Positions 39,530 to 44,044 of a stretch of 44,044 nt of DNA are shown piece by piece. The notes below the pieces were generated by a model. That model had not been told where the DNA came from and did not search any database. It was given only the letters and a program-made list of their open reading frames with translations. Positions within the stretch are counted from its first letter, which is position 1. Every line of letters begins with the position of its first letter. This DNA comes from CAYURP01 sp964447175 (lineage in GTDB: Bacteria; Zixibacteria; MSB-5A5; SM23-73-2), in contig CAYURP010000024.1 of NCBI GenBank assembly GCA_964447175.1, positions 1-44,044 on the forward strand, read 5' to 3'. A program made the translations under genes and the position numbers.

Positions 39530-41653
39530 TCATTTCAGAAGCACCATCTTTTTCGCTTCGGAAAGCTTATGTTTATTTTTCATTACGGTAAGTCTACAGA
39601 AATAGATTCCACTTGAGAGGTTCTCTCCAGATTTTCCCTTTCCATCCCAGATTACTTTATGAGCACCAGAATTCTGAGACTCATCTATAAGTAGCTGAAT
39701 TTCTTGGCCCAATATATCATAGATCTTTATAGTAACCTGGCATTTTTCTGTTAAAGAGTAATGAATTGTTGTGTAAAGATTGAATGGATTTGGATAATTC
39801 TGTTCCAGGTTGAAATTCCTTGGCAGGCTCACAATTTCGTCGTTATCTTCCTTAATCCAGGTAGTCCCGCCTGTAGTGGTGTGTAGTATTGTGCCATTTG
39901 CTCCTACGATCCAGCCTATATTTTCATCCGCAAAATACAATCCAAAAAGTGAATGGTCGGTTCCAGGATTCTGAGCATTCCAGTTACTACCACCATCAGT
40001 GGTGTGTAAGAGGGTTCCCGATAATCCCACTATCCAGCCGACATTAGCATCTGTAAAATGGACACCTTCTAGAGAATAAGAGGTTTGAGAACTCTGAGCG
40101 CTCCAGCTGTTTCCACCATCGGTAGTATTTAAGATTGTTCCTAACGCGCCCACGGCCCAGCCAGTATCGGAGTTTACAAAAGATATGCTGCCAAGCCAAT
40201 TCATGGTTCCAGAGATCTGGGTATTCCAGTTGCTCCCAGTGTCAGTGGTGTGTAAGATTTTCCCTGAATCTCCCACCACCCAGCCAGTATTGGGATCCGT
40301 GAAATAAACGCTGTGGAGGCATGATGCAGTTCCTGAATTCTGAATATTCCAGTTGCTCCCCCCATCGGTGGCGTGAAGGATTGTGCCGTGCTCCCCAACT
40401 GCCCAACCAATATTGGCATCTATAAAGAAAACACCACCAAGATAATCTGCAGCTCCTTGCCTTTGAATATTCCAGTTGCTTCCACCATCGGTCGTGTTTA
40501 ATATTCTACCCCATTCATCTACAGTCCATCCAGTATTTACATCCGCAAAATAGACACTTCTTAGATGATTTATTGATGGAGAAGTCTGAAGATCCCAATT
40601 ATTTCCGCCATTAGTGGTGTGTAAAATCTTACCACTGAATCCTACCACCCAGCCAGCGTTGGAGTCAACAAAGTATACGCTTTTGAGCATGCTGGAAGTC
40701 CCCAATGTCTGAATGGTCCAGTTATTCCCACCATTGGTGGTGTGCAGTATTGTGCCATCCATCCCTACTACCCAGCCAGTGATCACATTTGTAAAATACA
40801 CATCATATAGAGACTTATGAGTTGGGGAACTAGGAGTATTCCAGTTACTTCCACCATCGGTGGTATTTAAAAGGGTTCCCCACGATCCCACTGCCCAACC
40901 GATGTTTGAATCCATGAAAGAGACACCACAAAGAAATTCTGTAGTTCCGGAATTTTGGGAATTCCAGTTGTTTCCACCATTGGTGGTGTGTAAGATTGTA
41001 CCATCCGCCCCCACTGCCCAGCCGACGTTTGAATCTATGAAAGAGACACCAGAAAGATTTTCGGTAGTTCCGGAATTTTGGGAATTCCAGTTGTTTCCAC
41101 CATTGGTGGTGTGTAAGATTGTGCCATCCATCCCTACTGACCAGCCGACGTTTAGATCTATGAAAGAGACATGATAAAGAACTTCGGTAGTTCCGGAATT
41201 TTGGGAATTCCAGTTGTTACCACCATTGGTGGTGTGTAAGATTGTACCATACGACCCCACTGCCCAGCCGACGTTTAGATCTATGAAAGAGACACCACAA
41301 AGACATTCTGTAGTTCCGGAATTTTGAAAATTCCAGTTGTTCCCACCATTGGTGGTGTGTAAGATTGTGCCATCAGCTCCTACTGCCCAGCCACTATTGA
41401 CATTTGCGGAATAGATACAATGAAACCTATTTGAAGTACCAGAGACCTGAATATTCCAGTTGTTTCCGCCATCTGTAGTATGTATGATTACGCCATAGGG
41501 TCCTACTGCCCAGCCAGTATTGGCATTTATAAAATACACACTTAAAAGATCATTTCCCTGAGGTTTAGGATTTTGCCAGATCCAGCCTTGCTGGGCGAAA
41601 CTTATGGTAGGTAAAAGCATTAGTCCCAAAATGATTACGATTTTCCTAATCAT
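39530..41653 (-). CDS. Secreted 14-repeat protein with T9SS-type sorting domain
   Basis: 707-aa exported protein. A signal peptide covers residues 1-21 (IVIILGLMLLPTISFAQ). Residues 43-616 are fourteen tandem repeats of exactly 41 residues with consensus xNxGWxVGxxGTILHTTxGGxNW, the Ycf48/BNR-like beta-propeller blade pattern. Residues about 622-707 match the C-terminal sorting domain of type IX secretion substrates (NYPNPFN, KIYDILGQEI, SGIYFCRLTV, KKMVLLK). The protein is probably delivered to the cell surface or medium. Repeats 2-5 (41404-40913) are nearly identical in DNA as well as protein, showing recent duplication. A GGAGG box precedes the ATG. The function, perhaps adhesion or binding, is not evident. 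Confidence 0.88.
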   Translation of the reverse strand: MIRKIVIILGLMLLPTISFAQQGWIWQNPKPQGNDLLSVYFINANTGWAVGPYGVIIHTTDGGNNWNIQVSGTSNRFHCIYSANVNSGWAVGADGTILHTTNGGNNWNFQNSGTTECLCGVSFIDLNVGWAVGSYGTILHTTNGGNNWNSQNSGTTEVLYHVSFIDLNVGWSVGMDGTILHTTNGGNNWNSQNSGTTENLSGVSFIDSNVGWAVGADGTILHTTNGGNNWNSQNSGTTEFLCGVSFMDSNIGWAVGSWGTLLNTTDGGSNWNTPSSPTHKSLYDVYFTNVITGWVVGMDGTILHTTNGGNNWTIQTLGTSSMLKSVYFVDSNAGWVVGFSGKILHTTNGGNNWDLQTSPSINHLRSVYFADVNTGWTVDEWGRILNTTDGGSNWNIQRQGAADYLGGVFFIDANIGWAVGEHGTILHATDGGSNWNIQNSGTASCLHSVYFTDPNTGWVVGDSGKILHTTDTGSNWNTQISGTMNWLGSISFVNSDTGWAVGALGTILNTTDGGNSWSAQSSQTSYSLEGVHFTDANVGWIVGLSGTLLHTTDGGSNWNAQNPGTDHSLFGLYFADENIGWIVGANGTILHTTTGGTTWIKEDNDEIVSLPRNFNLEQNYPNPFNLYTTIHYSLTEKCQVTIKIYDILGQEIQLLIDESQNSGAHKVIWDGKGKSGENLSSGIYFCRLTVMKNKHKLSEAKKMVLLK

Positions 41654-41877
41654 AACGGCCTCCTTTTTAAGTTCAATAGGATATCATTATGCTCACTTGA
41701 TCTGTTACAAACCAAAAGTTACTTATTCTCTTGACTGGACTCAAAATAATATTTATCCCTTGGAACTTATTTTTTAATCATTCAATCTTTTTTATTATTT
41801 CTCGTTTTCTTTCAAATGTCAAGCATTTTTTAAATTTAGTTTCTGAAAAGGTGGATTTGGATGAATTGGAATTTGGA

Positions 41878-41904
41878 CCCCCCCGCCAGAGGCGGGGGAT
41901 CTAC
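41878..41904 (-). repeat. GC-rich hairpin followed by CTAC
   Basis: CCCCGCC / GGCGGGG stem with loop AGA, then AT and CTAC (41901-41904). A damaged relative with a C-run and G-run lies at 8260-8277, inside the truncated tRNA copy. Confidence 0.65.
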
Positions 41905-41925
41905 GAATTTATGTTCACGGGGGGC

Positions 41926-41951
41926 GGAGTGAAGCTGAAGCTTCACACTCC
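41926..41951. repeat. REP-like hairpin, ACTCC tag
   Basis: Perfect stem GTGAAGCT / AGCTTCAC (41929-41946), loop GA, followed by tag ACTCC (41947-41951). GGAGT is also present on the left side at 41926-41930. Confidence 0.8.
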
Positions 41952-41960
41952 AATGAGCAC

Positions 41961-41995
41961 TAATAACTAACAACCAATAACCAATCACTATGAAC
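41961..41995 (+). repeat. 7-bp tandem repeat array (YANNAAC)
   Basis: Five consecutive heptamers TAATAAC, TAACAAC, CAATAAC, CAATCAC, TATGAAC. It is the same repeat family as beside the tRNA-Val at 8.2-8.4 kb, and again ends six bases before a GGGCGA sequence. Confidence 0.75.
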
Positions 41996-42000
41996 CAACA

Positions 42001-42076
42001 GGGCGAGGATGAACTTCGCCCCTACGCGAAAAAAACAAATAGGTAGAACTACCTTGCCCCCAAGTGGGATTTAATG
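42001..42076. repeat. 76-bp composite repeat, copy 1
   Basis: Contains hairpin GGGCGAGG/CTTCGCCC (loop ATGAA) with CTAC, an A-run, then a second hairpin AGGTAG/CTACCT (loop AA, 42041-42054) and a GTGGGATTTAATG tail. It differs from copy 2 (42223-42298) at only about three positions. Confidence 0.9.
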
Positions 42077-42095
42077 AACTACGACAGATCAAGCG

Positions 42096-42118
42096 GCAGC
42101 CTCAGGCTTTAGCCTGAG
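42096..42118 (+). repeat. REP-like hairpin, GCAGC tag
   Basis: Tag GCAGC (one base from GTAGC) at 42096-42100, stem CTCAGGCT / AGCCTGAG, loop TT. Confidence 0.75.
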
Positions 42119-42137
42119 CAAAGAAAAATATATAACT

Positions 42138-42160
42138 CGCAACCTGAAGGTTGCGGCTAC
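42138..42160 (-). repeat. REP-like hairpin, GCTAC tag
   Basis: Stem CGCAACCT / AGGTTGCG, loop GA, tag GCTAC at 42156-42160. Confidence 0.82.
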
Positions 42161-42222
42161 CATTAATTATATTTTATGAATATCTATTTGGGTCGGCACG
42201 GAGGTTAGCTCACACATTTCCT

Positions 42223-42298
42223 GGGCGAAGATGAACTTCGCCCCTACGCGAAAAAAACAAATAGGTAGAACTACCTTGCCCCAAGGTGGGATTTAATG
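42223..42298. repeat. 76-bp composite repeat, copy 2
   Basis: Same structure as copy 1: GGGCGAAG/CTTCGCCC hairpin with CTACGCG, A-run, AGGTAG/CTACCT hairpin (42263-42276), tail ending ATTTAATG. The copies start 222 bases apart in direct orientation. Confidence 0.9.
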
Positions 42299-42374
42299 TA
42301 GCGGAAAGCTTTAGCTTTCCATACTTTGTTTCCGCAATTCCTTCTGCCAATGGAGGTCTAAAGACCTCCGCTAC
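42298..42374. repeat. BIME-like inverted pair of REP hairpins, GTAGC type
   Basis: GTAGC, stem GGAAAGCT/AGCTTTCC with loop TT, a 31-base spacer, stem GGAGGTCT/AGACCTCC with loop AA, then GCTAC. The ends GTAGCGGA and TCCGCTAC are an exact 8-bp inverted repeat. The two hairpins have different stems. Confidence 0.9.
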
Positions 42375-42432
42375 ATTTTTTATTTTGTTTTTCGTAGGAT
42401 CCGGGTTTATTCCGGGTGTTTGTTTTCTGAAG

Positions 42433-42486
42433 GGAGTGCAAAAACTTGTTTTTGCTATTATTTGCAGCAACAAGTTGCTGCACTCC
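42433..42486. repeat. BIME-like inverted pair of REP hairpins, GGAGT type
   Basis: GGAGT, stem GCAAAAAC/GTTTTTGC with loop TT, an 8-base spacer, stem GCAGCAAC/GTTGCTGC with loop AA, then ACTCC. It has the same architecture as 42298-42374 with another tag and other stems. Confidence 0.9.
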
Positions 42487-42493
42487 TTTTTTT

Positions 42494-42520
42494 AGGGCGG
42501 ACGCGAAGATCCGCCCTTAC
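42494..42520 (-). repeat. Hairpin AGGGCGGA/TCCGCCCT
   Basis: Perfect 8-bp stem with an 8-base loop CGCGAAGA, followed by TAC. It is a looser member of the same group of palindromes. Confidence 0.6.
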
Positions 42521-42665
42521 TTTTTTTGAAAAAATATGAACCTTTTTCTGGAATTTTGGGTATAAAAAAGTGTACTAAATAAGAATCAAATCAACTGATT
42601 TGTTTAGAGATGATAATTAAAAAAACTGCTTCTTTAAAACCAACTTTAAAACCAGGAGAGTTTAA

Positions 42666-44044
42666 ATGCAAAATTGTAAACGGGCACTGCTCCATTTTTT
42701 GATTTCACTATTTTTACCGCTCCTGAGCTTTGTCCCAGCGTTGGGTCAGGAAGCAGAAGAGGATACTATTAAAAGTATTACCGCTGTCAGAGCTAATCCG
42801 GGTGTAGAAATCGATGGGATATTTGAAGAGGAGTTCTGGCAGAAGGCTCCCCGATCAGGAGATTTCATTCAATACCAGCCGAATCTCGGTGAGCCGGCTA
42901 CAGAATCGACTTTTGTTCGGGTGGCTTACGATGATCATGCTCTTTACGTGGCGATGGAGATGTATGATTCTGAGCCGGAAAAGATCATCAGCCGATTGAC
43001 TCGAAGGGATAGGTATGTGGACAATGATTTGTGTCACGTGATCATAGACAGCCATCACGATCACCAGACCGCATATGCTTTTACCGTCTCCGTATCCGGC
43101 ACTCAAAGGGATACCTACTACTACAATGACAACTGGAGCGATGAATCCTGGGATGCAGTGTGGGAAGCAACTACCAGAAGAACCAGCTGGGGTTGGACAG
43201 CAGAGATCAAGATTCCATTCCACTGTCTTCGCTTTGCCTGCGAGGAGAATCCGGTCTGGGGAATCTACTTCAGTCGAAGCATTGCCCGTAAGAGTGAACT
43301 GGACAGGTGGGTATTTATCCCGGAGAAAGCTAATGGCTTTGTCTCTTTTTTCGGTCACCTTAAAGGTATGAAAAATCTTCAACCTTCCAGGAGATTGGAG
43401 GTTTTACCCTATATGGTATCATATGAGGAGACTGAACCTAAAAGCCTGGGCAACCCGGATGGCAGGGACTTCTTTGGGAATTTCGGTCTGGATCTAAAAT
43501 ACGGGATCACTTCGAATATCACTCTGGACGCTACCATTAACCCGGACTTCGGTCAGGTGGAACAGGACGAGACTATTCTGAACCTGTCCACATTTGAGAC
43601 CTGGTATCCGGAGAAACGTCCGTTTTTCCTGGAGGGATTCAAAATATTTGAGACCCCTCATGATCTTTTCTACTCCCGCAGGATTGGAAAAAGTCCATCT
43701 GGATACCCGGATAATGTGGATTACTACATAAATAGGCCTGCTGCCTCCACTATACTTTTTGCCAGCAAGGTCAGCGGAAAAACAGGTAGTGGGAACTCAA
43801 TCGGTCTTCTGGAGGCGGTCACCCAAAGGGAAAAGGCGAAATTCAGGCATGTGGAGGGATACGACAAAAAGGAAGTAATAGAGCCGGAAACTAATTACCT
43901 GGTGGCTCGGGTGATGCAGGACGTGCTGAAGAACTCATATATTGGAATAATGGCAACCGCAGTTAATCAAAAAGGTTTCAATCCGGCTTATACCGGGTGC
44001 GTGGATTGGCGTCTGCTGACAAATAACGGAGATTATATATCAGC
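42666..44044 (+). CDS. DUF5916 family protein with CBM9-like domain (partial, runs off the end)
   Basis: Open frame from ATG 42666 (AGGAGAG upstream) through the window end: 459 codons without a stop, C-terminus missing. Residues 1-27 are a signal peptide (RALLHFLISLFLPLLSFVPALG). Residues about 40-230 look like a family 9 carbohydrate-binding-type domain (IDGIFEEEFW, FVRVAYDDHALYVAMEMYD, WTAEIKIPF). From about 290 the DUF5916 signature appears: LDATINPDFGQVEQDE, then FETWYPEKRPFFLEG. The downstream part of such proteins is usually a large beta barrel, so an outer-membrane location is likely; the role is unknown. Typical length is 700-900 aa. Confidence 0.88.
   Translation, partial: MQNCKRALLHFLISLFLPLLSFVPALGQEAEEDTIKSITAVRANPGVEIDGIFEEEFWQKAPRSGDFIQYQPNLGEPATESTFVRVAYDDHALYVAMEMYDSEPEKIISRLTRRDRYVDNDLCHVIIDSHHDHQTAYAFTVSVSGTQRDTYYYNDNWSDESWDAVWEATTRRTSWGWTAEIKIPFHCLRFACEENPVWGIYFSRSIARKSELDRWVFIPEKANGFVSFFGHLKGMKNLQPSRRLEVLPYMVSYEETEPKSLGNPDGRDFFGNFGLDLKYGITSNITLDATINPDFGQVEQDETILNLSTFETWYPEKRPFFLEGFKIFETPHDLFYSRRIGKSPSGYPDNVDYYINRPAASTILFASKVSGKTGSGNSIGLLEAVTQREKAKFRHVEGYDKKEVIEPETNYLVARVMQDVLKNSYIGIMATAVNQKGFNPAYTGCVDWRLLTNNGDYIS

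Larger units (their letters stand above)
41654..42665. other. Gene-free region dense in palindromic repeats
   Basis: About 1 kb between two divergently transcribed genes. The first 220 bases are ordinary AT-rich DNA. From 41876 to 42520 the sequence is almost entirely palindromes and repeats, listed individually. Short ORFs here have no coding character. The last 140 bases contain AAGGAG-like sequence leading to the next gene but no convincing promoter. Confidence 0.8.

Noticed and set aside
40860..41174. Plus-strand ORF with internal repeats
   Set aside because: It is the antisense shadow of the repeat units of the minus-strand secreted protein.
42210..42473. 87-aa minus-strand ORF in the repeat region
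   Set aside because: It is made of palindromes and repeats and has no coding character.
42855..43382. 175-aa minus-strand ORF
   Set aside because: Lies antisense to the DUF5916 gene, whose frame has clear family motifs, a signal peptide and a ribosome binding site.

Overview
The window looks like chromosomal DNA of an uncultured, moderately AT-rich, flagellated Gram-negative bacterium. The best guess is a candidate phylum of the FCB (Fibrobacteres-Chlorobi-Bacteroidetes) side, such as Zixibacteria, KSB1 or WOR-3-like lineages. Reasons are a protein with a C-terminal type IX secretion (T9SS) sorting domain, a DUF5916/CBM9-like outer-membrane-type protein, sigma-28 flagellar genes, a sigma-54 activator beside type IV pilins, an Fe-S type PurF, and RNase Y with a YmdB-like phosphatase. 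The lineage is inference; no rRNA gene is present.

Layout. (1) 144-7806: one long co-directional operon of motility regulation: fliA, a histidine kinase with degenerate ATP boxes, a DUF2225 protein, a PilZ protein, a PAS-GAF histidine kinase with its receiver, two small unknown proteins, a FlgN-like chaperone, csrA, a small ORF and fliW. (2) 7807-8561: non-coding, with a complete tRNA-Val(GAC), a truncated copy of its 5' end, and inverted arrays of a 7-bp repeat. (3) 8562-15017: the classical thrS-infC-rpmI-rplT-pheS-pheT cluster, with infC most likely starting at AUU. (4) 15050-19106: a coiled-coil protein, zapA, a strong hairpin terminator, rny, a ymdB-like gene and folD. (5) 19425-29778: an acyl-CoA synthetase, xseA-xseB-ispA-dxs-nadK, an accessory hypothetical gene, pgsA and pckA. 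(6) 30259-33392: purF behind a near-consensus sigma-70 promoter, then a GtrA-like protein and a GT87-like membrane glycosyltransferase. (7) 33473-39408: an NtrC/PilR-type activator, a sigma-54 promoter, three tandem type IV pilins, and three nucleotide-sugar genes (dehydratase, nucleotidyltransferase, aminotransferase). (8) 39530-41653, minus strand: a secreted protein of fourteen 41-residue repeats plus a sorting domain. (9) 41654-42665: a 1-kb gene-free stretch packed with palindromes. (10) 42666 to the end: the first part of a DUF5916 protein.

The most unusual signal is non-coding. Intergenic regions at about 19.15-19.35 kb, 21.2-21.3 kb and 41.9-42.5 kb are filled with hairpins whose stem sequences differ while their layout is constant: a short tag (GTAGC or GGAGT, or their complements GCTAC/ACTCC), a perfect stem of about 8 bp, and a tiny loop. 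Several occur as inverted pairs. The tags match the GTAG-type tetranucleotide of REP elements mobilised by RAYT (Y1 HUH) transposases, but the stems are free to vary. No transposase is in the window.

Gene links: csrA-fliW and fliA control late flagellar expression. The activator at 33.5 kb probably drives the pilins through the sigma-54 promoter at 34.97 kb. The sugar genes downstream could decorate pilins or surface glycans (inference).
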